Shown one piece after another: positions 1 to 9,701 of a stretch of DNA of 64,000 bases. The DNA lies in assembly GCA_028583415.1 (NCBI GenBank), contig CM053265.1, forward strand, positions 35,008,873 through 35,072,872, given 5' to 3'. The DNA is from Protea cynaroides (lineage: Eukaryota > Streptophyta > Magnoliopsida > Proteales > Proteaceae). The notes under the pieces were generated by a model. It was not told the origin of the DNA. It saw only the letters and a list, made by a program, of their open reading frames with translations, and made no database searches. Made by a program: the position numbers and the translations under genes. Position 1 is the first letter of the stretch; each line of letters starts with the position of its first letter.

Positions 1-1145
1 CGCATTTCAGTTCCATTGGCTGTCCTCTGCCACGCCGGACGCGATGTGACTGATTGACGTGCACAATGATGGCGCTCCTTCTCGAGGCACTCCGCCTCCT
101 ATGGACTGTCGGATTAGTGTGACGATCCGTGTGAACTACGGTCTCAGCCGTCCGATGCACTCGGTCGATTCGAAGACAAGTAACATTTAATGGCATTCGT
201 TCTTGAGGCGCACCGCCACTCGGTGTTCGTTGGATCATGGATCGATCCGCGTCAAATTGGGAGATCGACGGTTGAGCACTCTTGCATAAACCGAGACTGA
301 TGCCTCGAGCCCCGCACCTCAATCAATCGTGCAGACGGAGCGCAACCGCCTCTTGTTGGGAACAACCTGTCATTCAATGCATCTATCCGTCTGGCATTCG
401 GCCTTGTACGACGTGGGTTTTCTCAACAGTAAACTTATTGCACTGTCGAATTCGCTGCATACGACAGCGCAAGGGGCATCTGTTAGGAGGGAAATGATCC
501 ATCCACTTAAAATCTTACACGTGTCAAGTTGCGCCTTCGGAGCCCGAGCGCTCGGAGTGTCTCGCACTCGGCTTCATGTGTTTGGCCTATTATGCATACG
601 GCCTCTCATGCGCTCGGCCTCTCTGGTAGCGCTCGGAGTCCCAGACCTACTCGGCTACGGTTCTCAGACGGAAGCCAGAGTCCTAATGTGAGTAGGACTA
701 CCTTCGAGGAGTCCTTCTCCTAGTCTGATATGACACCGACTATCCCGGTCGGTCGTTACTCACACGTTGACACGTGTCAGTCCCAGAGCTGACCGACTTA
801 GCTTCCTTGGCTAAGGTCCCCGACTCCTACTCGGAGTCTACCACCCGGGTGTCCCCCAGTCAGACACATGGCAGTCCTATTGGCGATCTACTTCCTTGAG
901 TCCTGGTGCCTCCATGCCTCATCCCAATCTATAAGTAGAGGTCATCCCTCAAGGTAAACCCTAATGCACTTACGCACTCACAAGCTGTTATTGCTCATCC
1001 TCCACGCTTGAACTCACTCATCGTCCCACTCACTCTAAACTGGAGATAGCCTTCTGCTATCTCTTGACTATTTACCTTGGGAATCTAACTTAGGCATCGG
1101 AGGGTAACCGGGGCTTAGACGCTCCCTCCTTTGTCTCATCTCTGA
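1..1145 (+). repeat. Tat-like LTR fragment (truncated)
   Basis: Non-coding GC-richer block. A TATA-like TATAAGTA lies at about 930-937, followed by a leader and then the block CTTAGGCATCGGAGGG near 1091-1106, which is a motif I associate with LTRs of plant Ty3/gypsy Tat-lineage elements. The left end is outside the window, and the right end abuts LINE sequence near 1171. The small ORFs here overlap in several frames and have no recognisable domain. Orientation is taken from the TATA box. The family call is from memory of such LTRs, not from a search. Confidence 0.5.
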
Positions 1146-1170
1146 GATGGCAGGTTATTCAGAGCACGAA

Positions 1171-4100
1171 TCAACGGGCGATTTCCAACCGTAACAGGTA
1201 CCATATCTCCTTAATAGGTATGATTCTTTTTTTCCTATTCCACCAATCAATAAGGAGCTTAGACTTGGTGAACATTTCCCATTGAAGGTTATATGCACTA
1301 AGTATCTTCTTCCAAATAGTGACAATGACATTGCAACTCAGAAAAAGATGGCTGAAACTTTCCACATTTTTATGGCAAAGATAGCATCTAGATACAATTG
1401 CTATGGCTTTCCTCTTGATGGCATCATATGTTGGTAGCTTTTGATAACATCATTTCCATCTAATGGTAGCCATATTTGGAGGTATGTTACTTTTCCAAAC
1501 AATTTTTGTCTATATATGATCATCACTAGTCATTTTCATGCCATTCCAAGCAGATGTAACAGTATATAGCGCATTGGTAGATAATGTCCATACTACTTTA
1601 TTAGGTCTATTTGTGGATAGAGGTATTTGAATAATTTGATGAATTAAATTCTTTAAGATTTGAGATCTTACCTCTAGGAACCACCATTGGCCCTTACGTA
1701 TGAAAATATAAACTTTTGTAGACTTTCCTACATGAGGTAACAAATTATGACCTATTATCTCCCTGACATGTTTAATGATTAAGAAAGAACCAATCTAGTG
1801 ATCAGTCCCAAATTTAAATAGTTTTCCATCACCTATTAACCATATCACATACTTAGATGTGCAATCCGAGACTTTCTTAATACTCCTTCATACCGGTAAG
1901 GAATTAGAAAGCCTTCTAAAAGTGTTATTTTCTTCCAAGTATCTTGAACGCATGAACTTTGCAAAAAGTGAATTTACAGTCATTATATTGCATGCCATTT
2001 TTTATAGAAGAGGTTTATTCACCTCCTCTAGATTTCTGATGCCAAGCCCCCCCTTTTTTTAGGTTTGCAAACCTTGTCCCAGGCTAATATAGTTGCTTTA
2101 TTTATATTCAGATCACCACTCCAAATAAAATTCCTTATCCATTTTTCAGCTTGCTTTAGAATGAAGGATGGCCATTGGTAAGCAGCAAATGAATGAATAA
2201 AGGAACTAGATAGAATAGTTTTATCAAGCTCCAAATGACCAGCCTATGATAATAGTCTTCATGACCAAACATTGAATTTTTTCTTGAATTTATCCATCAT
2301 GGGCATAAAGTACTCTTTGTTTATTTTTCAAATGAATAAATTGATACCTGAATATTTGGTTGGAAAAACTCCTTTAGAGAATCCCAAACATTCTTGAATC
2401 TTTCTCTTCCTTGATATAGAAACTCCCATAAAGAAACTCTTACTTTTGCTTTAATTGATCTTTTGGCCAGTAGGAGCTGTACATTTTAAGCAAGGATGCT
2501 ATCAGTCTTGCATTCTTTATCTTTGCCTGTAGGAATAATAATTATCATCTGCAAAAAGAAACAAATAGAAGAGAGATTTTGCAGAGGGCTTACATGACTG
2601 TAGTAAAGTGTCTTTAATTCTCCTTTCGAAGTTAAAATTTTTAGATTTCTACGGAGAGCTTCTTTAGCTAATACAAATATAAGAGGAGAGAGAAGATCTC
2701 CTTATTGGAGTGCCTTAGTTGCTTTGAAGTAACCAATGGGCCCTCCATTTAACATAACTAAGATTCTTGCAGATTGAAGCATAATTGATAATCTATCAAT
2801 AAAAAAGATGTGAATCCAAATTTTTTTAACATGTCCATGAGGAAAGGCCATTCCAAGGTGTCAAAAGCGTTCTGAATATCAAGTTTAAGAGCCCTAGCTC
2901 CCCTCTTGGTTCTCCTTCTCATTATTGACATCTCTAAGGCCAAGCCAATATTATTATGAATCAGCTTCCCTTTCACAAAAGCACCTTGCTCTTCAAAAAT
3001 CAGTTGCCCAATAAATGCATTCAATCTTGTAGCAAAAATTTTTGGAATGATTTTATATATGAAGTTTCCAACACTTATAGGCCGATAGTTAGTTAATTTG
3101 ATAGCTCCACTAATCTTTGGGATTAAAGAAATGAAGTTGTTGTTGATGCCATTAGGAAGAGTACCTGACTGAAAAAAAGAGGAGACTACAAGATAGACAT
3201 TAGTACCAACAATATCCCAATAGGTTTGGAAGAATTTACCTGGGAATCCATCAGGTCTGGGTGCATTGTCCGGATTAAGGTCAAATACAGCTTTCTTAAT
3301 TCATCCACAGATGGCAAAGCATTAAATAAATCTGAGTTTTCTACATCACTAGATTTGGTATAACATCTAAAAGCTCTATTTGAAGAAGAGAACCTATACT
3401 GTAGTGGAAGTCTTCATAATATGATAAGATATGAGACTTAATATCACATTGATTTTCAAACAATTCACCACTATCACTTTTTAGAAGTCTTATGCAATTC
3501 TTCTATTGCAGATACCGAGCATAGTTGTGAAGGAACTTTGAGTTCTTATCCCCACATTTCAGCCATAGTACCCTAGACTTTTCTTTTCATAAGGATTCAT
3601 CCAAACTGATGGCAGCTTCTAGTCTTCTAGATACTATGATCTCCATATCTTGAGTGTTGAATTAAAACCAACTATTTGAATGGTTTCCTATATATCTTCA
3701 AGGTCTATTTTGGTAGAGATAATTTCATCATATATTTTAGGGAAGCATTCTTTAGACCAATTCTTAAGGGACAACTTTAACATTTTTAATTTCTGAGACA
3801 GAACAAATTATGGGAAACCAGATATAGGCATGCACCATGTTTTTTGCGTAATGTCTTAAAAACTCACATGTTCCATCTAGAACCTTTGCAATTTAAAAAG
3901 TATATTTGCTGGTTTTGGGATAGCATTACATCCAATCACAAGGGAACAATGATCATACATACTATGGGGGAGCATTCTTTGGAAGCTATCAGCACATTTC
4001 AAAAACCAATGGTTCTGTCGTTTGTCCATGTAAATTTCAAACCAATTAGATTGATCATCTTTAGAGGAATAAATTCTATGTAAGCAATAATTTCTTCTAT

Positions 4101-4185
4101 TGTAGATATATTGAATTTACCCACTCCTGTTCTTTTATGTATAAATAGGCAACAATTGAAATCACCAGAAACCAACCATGGACAT
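1171..4185 (-). pseudogene. L1-type LINE ORF2 fragment (EN-RT-zf-RVT), degraded
   Basis: Read on the minus strand, the order is that of a plant L1 LINE ORF2. The end of the endonuclease lies at about 4170-3850 (the GDFN motif falls near 4150). Reverse transcriptase includes a GAFVKGK..NNI block and a KLDIQNAFDTLEW block near 3000-2860. The thumb and connection follow at 2234-2028, where WDKVCKPKKRGG is visible. The zinc-binding zf-RVT region lies at 1800-1171. Many stops and frameshifts interrupt it. It is truncated at the 5' side (no ORF1, partial EN) and at the 3' side: the terminal RNase H, 3' UTR and poly(A) are absent and it stops against the LTR block at 1-1145. It is related to, but distinct from, the LINE at 22952-41945. 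Confidence 0.85.
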
Positions 4186-4705
4186 TGGGTAAACCTAAAC
4201 CTAGGTTTTTATAGGCCATTAATGGTGGTAACCATTAATGATGCTCAACCACCATGGTTGCTAGCCATTAACACAGGGAAAAAAGAGGAAGTCATGAACA
4301 CTTACCTCCAAGGAATAGGGCTAGGGCTTAAGTTCCTTGAGCTTCAAGTTCTAACTGCACTTCTTTTCTTCCACTCTCCCTCTATCACCCACAGTCCAAG
4401 AAGTGTGAAAGGAGGGATTGGTCCCCATTTTATAGAAATCAAGGAGAGAGAAAGTGTTCAAGTCAAGTTCAACCGGTTGAACTCAACTGGGTGAACGATA
4501 CACCGGTATGATCCACTGGTTGGGTCAAAACATACCCTATAAACCATCTCTTTGGCCCAAATGCTTTGGGATGCATACCCTTTCCATCCAAGGTTTATTA
4601 GGACACTTTATACTACCAAGTATATAGAATGAAGGATCACCTAAGGTTCGGTTACCATCATTAGGTCCACATCAAGTGCTCCATTAGCCGATGTGTTAAA
4701 ACCTG
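4186..4705 (-). repeat. Family A LTR fragment (copy A0)
   Basis: On the minus strand this resembles the promoter half of the family A LTRs at 6898-12304 and 41946-43104. It contains a cluster of CCGGTT/AACCGG motifs (about 4470-4520), a TATA box (CTATAAAATGG, about 4428-4438), a leader, and a consensus splice donor GGAG|GTAAGT with the intron starting at 4305. It joins directly to plus-strand gag of copy A1, so the locus is rearranged. The plus-strand ORF at 4111-4494 is a shadow of this LTR. Confidence 0.6.
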
Positions 4706-4719
4706 GAACATAAGGAATT

Positions 4720-6450
4720 TGGATTAGTAAAGGGATCCGAGTATGGGCACACACTATGGAGTCAACTATTGGCAACCTTTACTGTTTGGATGCACATAAC
4801 ATAATGTGTGCTACCTACCAACCGCTGCCCACCCTTCTACAGTGCCATGAGGTCATAACTTGGGATATTTTTCGTGATACCTTATTGGCTAACTATACTC
4901 CACAATGAGGGGAACCTAGCTCAGAGCTGCTTAAAGCCATTCAAAGGGTCAGAGCGGGCTTTCCTACGTGAACGGGTTTTATCGAAACAAGGGTGGGTTG
5001 TCAGAATATTTATCCTAGGGAAAGTAGCAATTCGACACCCCACGACTAAGGTAGTCCCTAACTTATGAGTTATTTGATTGCCCTAAGGATGGGAATAGCA
5101 TGACACCATGATTGTTTTAAATATGGTCACATGATTACAGTTGCATAAGGAATTTGAATGTTGCCTCCATCAAGTATTCTAATTCCTTGATGCAAACCTC
5201 ATCACACAACTTATCGAATTATGTAATGACCTAAATGGATTTTGAGTGAGGACGTAGCTTAAATTGTGATAATTGATTATGGCCATATGATTACTGACTG
5301 CCTCGTTTTGGCATATAAGAGGTATACACAGGGCACAATTACACATAAAAGGAAATTACACTTAGCCAACAGAAATACATGATACGTATAAGGGCTATGG
5401 GATAGCAAGGATAGAGAGTTTACAAGTACAATGGCTAAGAAGCCCTTTTTTATGCTCGAGTATAATGTTGGAAGAATAAAGGGAGGACTAAAGCAGTAAG
5501 AAGTCCTATTGATTAGTATTTAATAAACCTGGACACAATTACTTGAGTAATATTTTATGTAGAACAATGCATGATGTTGGATGCAATATTGTGAGCTAAA
5601 TTTTTGGGAGATCAAAAATGCATGTTATAACTTGAATTTATAACTACATGGATTACCATTATTGTGTTCTCATCTCGAATGTCTTGTAAATGAGGTTATG
5701 CTAATGAGTTGGGAATGTGTTAGGTAATGGATCCAGCACAACTCTCAAATCCTGCTTATTCGAAGACTTGGACTCATAAAGCAAAAATCTTGACAACAAA
5801 ATGGACCAAAGTGTAACTTTGTCTCACTTTTGTCAGGACACTTGGGATATTGTGACAGTGGTAGATGAGGCCACAAGAATGGTTTACAAGCAACATTATG
5901 AGTTATGGCAAAGGCCAATAGAAACTTCAGCGAGGGCTATGCACAATGGTACCACCTCTGTATCTGTATAGAAGTGTTAGATTTATTGGGATGTCTTGCC
6001 GTCCATGAACAACAAAGGGGCATAGTGGCATGAATAGTAACCGAGTACCATAACCAAGGAACTCATCAAGGGAATCAAGGGGAGGTATCAGTAGCACAAG
6101 GAAAGGGTAAACAGGTGAAGAGAATCCTAGAAGAAGAAGCACCATAAGAAGTATTAAGGTGCCTCAATTTAGGAGTGAAGAATTTTTGGTGGAACGATCA
6201 TCCACCACTATTGAAACCGCAATGCCACTTAATATGGGTCACCAAAAATATTATCGGTTCTGAAGTCGAAAGCACCTTATGCGACATTGCACTGGCCCTA
6301 CTGGAGGGAACCATTGCCCAATCCTAAGGAGGTTGTTGTGTGCCTCTCCTGCAGAGTGGTGGGGCTTCAAACTTATGACCATCAAAAGTATTGGGAGTGC
6401 TATGCCTCTATGTGAGTATGGACCCCGTGTTGACTTGAGGATGTTTTGAG
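4720..6450 (+). pseudogene. Family A gag remnant (copy A1)
   Basis: This is a broken plus-strand gag. Near 4755-4810 it encodes MESTIGNL..IMCATY, matching the same region of the gags at 45268-43200 (MEATIGNL) and 19770-18850 (MEDTIGNL). ITWDIF follows near 4855, the usual plant retrotransposon gag context. Downstream, 5800-6130 aligns with the A4 gag segment containing a repeated Gln-rich stretch (EQQRG / EQQKG, HNxGxHQG). A KYYRF.SRKHL stretch near 6250 looks like a lost zinc knuckle. Stops are frequent. No protease, RT or integrase follows: the next recognisable element is the polypurine tract and LTR near 6600. Confidence 0.65.
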
Positions 6451-6574
6451 AATTGGGTAAGCCTTGAACTCCCTCGATTAGTAGATATCGTAGCTGATAT
6501 GTGTTGATCTCGTGAGTTATAACGCATGATAAACACCCATATGTATGGGATAAGAAATTAAAACTACGACCTGA

Positions 6575-6897
6575 TTTTAGGGGCAAAAGCCTAATAAATT
6601 GGGGTACTATAAGACCCACTTTGAAATCCTCATAATTCAGATCTCACTGTATTGGGTCTTACTGTGTGAACACTTAGAACCTCGTCTTGTAACCTTCCAT
6701 TTGATGTGGGTCAGTCTCTTGGATCGCTTAGTGATACTAGATCATGTGGGAGGAGGTACATGAAACCTAGGAAGCATCCCCATCTAATTGGGCCCATAAA
6801 ACTAAGCCTAAATTTATTTTAAGCTCAATCGGAGGCATAACCGGATGAACAATCCTTTGCTTAACTACCACCAATTGTACAAGAGTAGGGCACTTTC
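6575..6897 (+). repeat. Polypurine tract and 5' part of the 3' LTR, family A copy A1
   Basis: A short AG/G-rich tract (AAATTGGGGTAC, about 6596-6607) precedes TATAAGACCC at 6608, where the LTR begins. The sequence then aligns by eye with the start of the A4 LTR (minus strand from 43104), sharing GATCATGTGGGAG and TTGGGCCCAT blocks in the same order. The copy is cut at about 6897 by the minus-strand LTR that ends at 6898. Gag is followed within about 150 bp by this LTR, so pol is absent. Confidence 0.6.
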
Positions 6898-7284
6898 TGT
6901 TACAGCCCATTCTGGGAATCAAGAGTGATATCTAGATCTTCCATGTGACAATCCGAATCTTCTAGTGACTAACAACAAAAATGATCCACCAAACATACCC
7001 TATAATCTACACAAGCAATATCCATAGTAATCACAGGCAATAATAATAATAATTTGTATTCATCGAAAAAAAATTCAGAGTGCAGTGGATTAATACTAGA
7101 AGAAGGATGCCAGTCTAATGATACTCATACATAATAGTTTGTTATGAATTACAATCCATTGTCACAATGTCATTCTTAATACATAAGTTCCCACATATAT
7201 AAGTCTAGAGTAAATTTGAATAATACTGTGGATAGACCAAACCACCATCTATCCACAGGTAGCAAAAAGAAGCAGGGTGATGAT

Positions 7285-7383
7285 TCAGATCTCATAGTTA
7301 TAATCCCTATAGGTACAGCCCCTAACATTGTCACTCATAGGTCCTCCACCAAGAGACGATCCTTCATCAGTAGGAGGATCCAT
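7285..7383 (-). CDS. Putative 32-codon LTR small ORF of family A (disrupted upstream by B0)
   Basis: In the A2 LTR, after removal of B0, an ATG at 7383 follows a CACCCC box and an acceptor-like TTTGTTTGCAAG by 22 nt. It opens a 32-codon ORF beginning MDPPTDEGSS and ending NYEI. Position, size and spacing to the acceptor mirror the 33-codon small ORF of family B and C LTRs, but the residues are unrelated. Only one family A copy covers this region, so coding potential cannot be tested here. B0 inserted at the start codon and separates it from its own leader. Confidence 0.25.
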   Translation of the reverse strand: MDPPTDEGSSLGGGPMSDNVRGCTYRDYNYEI

Positions 7384-7386
7384 AGT

Positions 7387-9701
7387 TGTAAGACCCGTGT
7401 CAATCTAACCCGGTCTTACCACCTTGAACTAGGTTCACCCATCATGGTCGAGTCAAATGGATCAAGGGCGTGAAGGAGATCGAGATCCCAGGTATCAAAT
7501 CAACCCAAAAACACTTAAATTCAGGGAAGGGTCGCATACCCAACTAAGCAGGGTCGGACCTCCCAAAGCAAAGAGCCAGACCCTCAGTTTTGGAGGGAGG
7601 GTCGGACAGCTTAAGACCCTAGGGTCGACGGGATCATCGACCCTCCCATCGACCCTCAAATTCTGCCGAATATAGAAATTAGAAAATTTCTATATTTTTC
7701 GATTGGAATTCTTTCCAAATCTCAGAGGGACTTATTTAGGATGTTCCTACTCAATTTAAAGGACGTTCCTAGGCCACTTTCACTCCTTTCACAACCCTAA
7801 TTGAATTGAGAGAAGGAGAGGAGAAGGAAAAGAGAAAGAAGAGAGGCAAGGAAGAGAACCTAGCAAAAAGGAGAAGAGTTACAGAGAAAGATTAATCTTC
7901 TCAGGTATGGATACTAATTTCATGAGTTTCTACAGACCTTAGGATAGTTATTGGAGAGAGAGCGATCTCGGAGAAACCCAAACCATCCATCCATGTTTAG
8001 GTTTTCATGGAAAACCCTAGAAGAATGCATGAAAGCCATCTAGGAGGATGATTCATGGTTTCAGACCATGGAATGAATGTTTAATGGAATGTGGGAGCAA
8101 ACCATAGGACCCCAAACACGAAGAATGGATTAAAAGTGGAAATTGGACCAGAGTGCATCGAGGGTCGCACCCAGGGTCGATGACCATCCGACCCTAGGTG
8201 TTTCTGACCATCGACCCTCAGCATTCGGGAAGTCTAGAAAGAAGGGAGGGTCGAAAGACCCATCGACTCTAGCATCGACCCTAGCATCGACCCTCAGTTG
8301 ACAGAATGGTTTTAAATTCAGAATTTATTCTAATTAAATTCTATCGATTTCGTTAGGTCTTCTAGCAATATATTAACATTGTAAAGGTGAATTTAAAGCT
8401 TGGAAAAATATCTTATAGCAAGCTAAGGTGAGGAACCTTAACCCCAAACTAAATTGGTTAATAATAAACTGTTTTCTATTTCTTGAGTCCTATGCTATGT
8501 TTGATTCTATGTGAATATGTTTGTAATGTGCATACAGTATGCCATCCAATATTTCTATTACTTGTTCATGCATATTTACTTTATTGTTTATAACATGATG
8601 ATGATGATGATGATGATGATAGGAATAGGCATGTGCTTGTATGTGTGTGGTTAATGTGCTTGATGCGAGCGAGTATCAGGGGAGGTGTGATGAGAACGTC
8701 AATAAACGTTAACCTTTGGCGGGTCTCAGCACTTTAGCTCTATCTCTAACTCAAGTCTTATGCATTGGAATCGTCGTATCGGCATTACTTTAGCAGAACT
8801 ATTTTGCCGTAGAGTATCAGGGGAGGTGGTCTCGGTCCTTGTAGTCTCTGACTCTATCGGGGGGCCTTAGCTCTATCTCTATGGGCATTATGAGGGATGC
8901 TAGGGTGAGGCCTTGGATACACTGTTTGGCATTAGGATTGGTTAGTTGCGAGCCCAGTTTGCAGCCCTCGCTAACAGGGGCTTACGTGTTGGTATGGCAC
9001 TATATAGTAATAAACGTAACCTTTGTTATATAATGTTCATGATTGGGTGCATGTGAGTTGACGATAAACGTGATCTTCGGGTAACGTCACACACTCATGT
9101 ATAGAGGCGGAGTCAATAAACGTGACCTTTGGCTACCTCAACCTTTCTATAGCATACTGCAAACTTTAAACAAGACCAAAGATATAAATTGACTTTTTGC
9201 ATGCATATGTATTGTTGCATTGTTTTGGCTACTCACTGAGCCGTGTTGTGTGCTCACCCCTCGACGTTGAATATTTTAGTTGGTGATGCAGGTTATACCA
9301 TTGAAGACTATATGAATACGTCTGCATACGGGAACGTAGTGGCGATGGAAGCTAAAGCTGAAGTGGATACACACGAATCCTCTTGCGAGTGCAACTCGTG
9401 TGTATTTGATTAGATATTTTATAGGTTTCTTTGTTGGATTTTATTTAGACATGTATTTGGTATTTAAATATTTATGTCTCAGTTAATGACAGAATAATTG
9501 CTATTAAATTAATGATATCATGTTAGTTCTTAGTTCATGTTATTATAAGACTTCCGCTATTGTGTATTTACTCTGATTATGATCATGGATGTGTGTAAGT
9601 TTAGATAACGCGGGGATAGCCTATTTGAGATCCTGGTTGAACTGTTGGTTTATTAGCAATTCATCACACCATTCTGGTTAGACCAAAATTGGGGTGTGAC
9701 A
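7387..9701 (+). mobile_element. Solo LTR of family B chromovirus (B0)
   Basis: The 2,315-bp LTR begins TGTAAGACCC and ends GGTGTGACA. It is flanked by a perfect 5-bp duplication, ATAGT, at 7382-7386 and 9702-9706, with no PBS or polypurine tract beside it, so it is a solo LTR left by recombination. Internal landmarks: GGGTCG arrays at 7536-7662 and 8155-8300; TTTAAA TATA-like box near 7755; GA-rich leader 7795-7904; splice donor CTCAG|GTATGG at 7904/7905; ATG/GAT microsatellite 8588-8621; four AATAAACGT-type motifs (8700-9130); acceptor GATGCAG at 9291; small ORF 9312-9413. It lies inside the family A LTR A2. Confidence 0.93.
9312..9413 (+). CDS. LTR-encoded 33-residue small protein, copy B0
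   Basis: This short ORF begins with the first ATG after a splice-acceptor-like GATGCAG|G (9291/9292) and ends DSSCECNSC-type: here ESSCECNSCVFD then TAG. The open frame runs in from the acceptor, giving 42 codons upstream of the stop. The same 42 codons, without any insertion or deletion, are found in the B1 (twice), B2, B3 (twice, one with a stop) and C1 LTRs. Differences between copies fall often at third positions of the Cys-rich end (TCT/TCA, TCG/TCA, TGT/TGC, TTT/TTC). The joined leader exon 7795-7904 contains no ATG. Function is unknown; the CxCxxC spacing could bind metal, which is inference. Confidence 0.5.
   Translation: MNTSAYGNVVAMEAKAEVDTHESSCECNSCVFD

Noticed and set aside
4111..4494. 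127-codon plus-strand ORF
   Set aside because: It reads against a family A LTR promoter and leader, and no other copy keeps this frame.
6251..6619. 122-codon minus ORF
   Set aside because: It covers the gag end and LTR start of A1 on the opposite strand; no domain and no copy in A4.
7216..7675. Two plus-strand ORFs across the B0 boundary
   Set aside because: They span the junction of A2 and B0 and have no counterpart in other LTR copies beyond the repeated GGGTCG text.
8588..8621. GAT microsatellite as a functional element
   Set aside because: Length varies freely among copies (26450, 36021, 48350), as expected for slippage.
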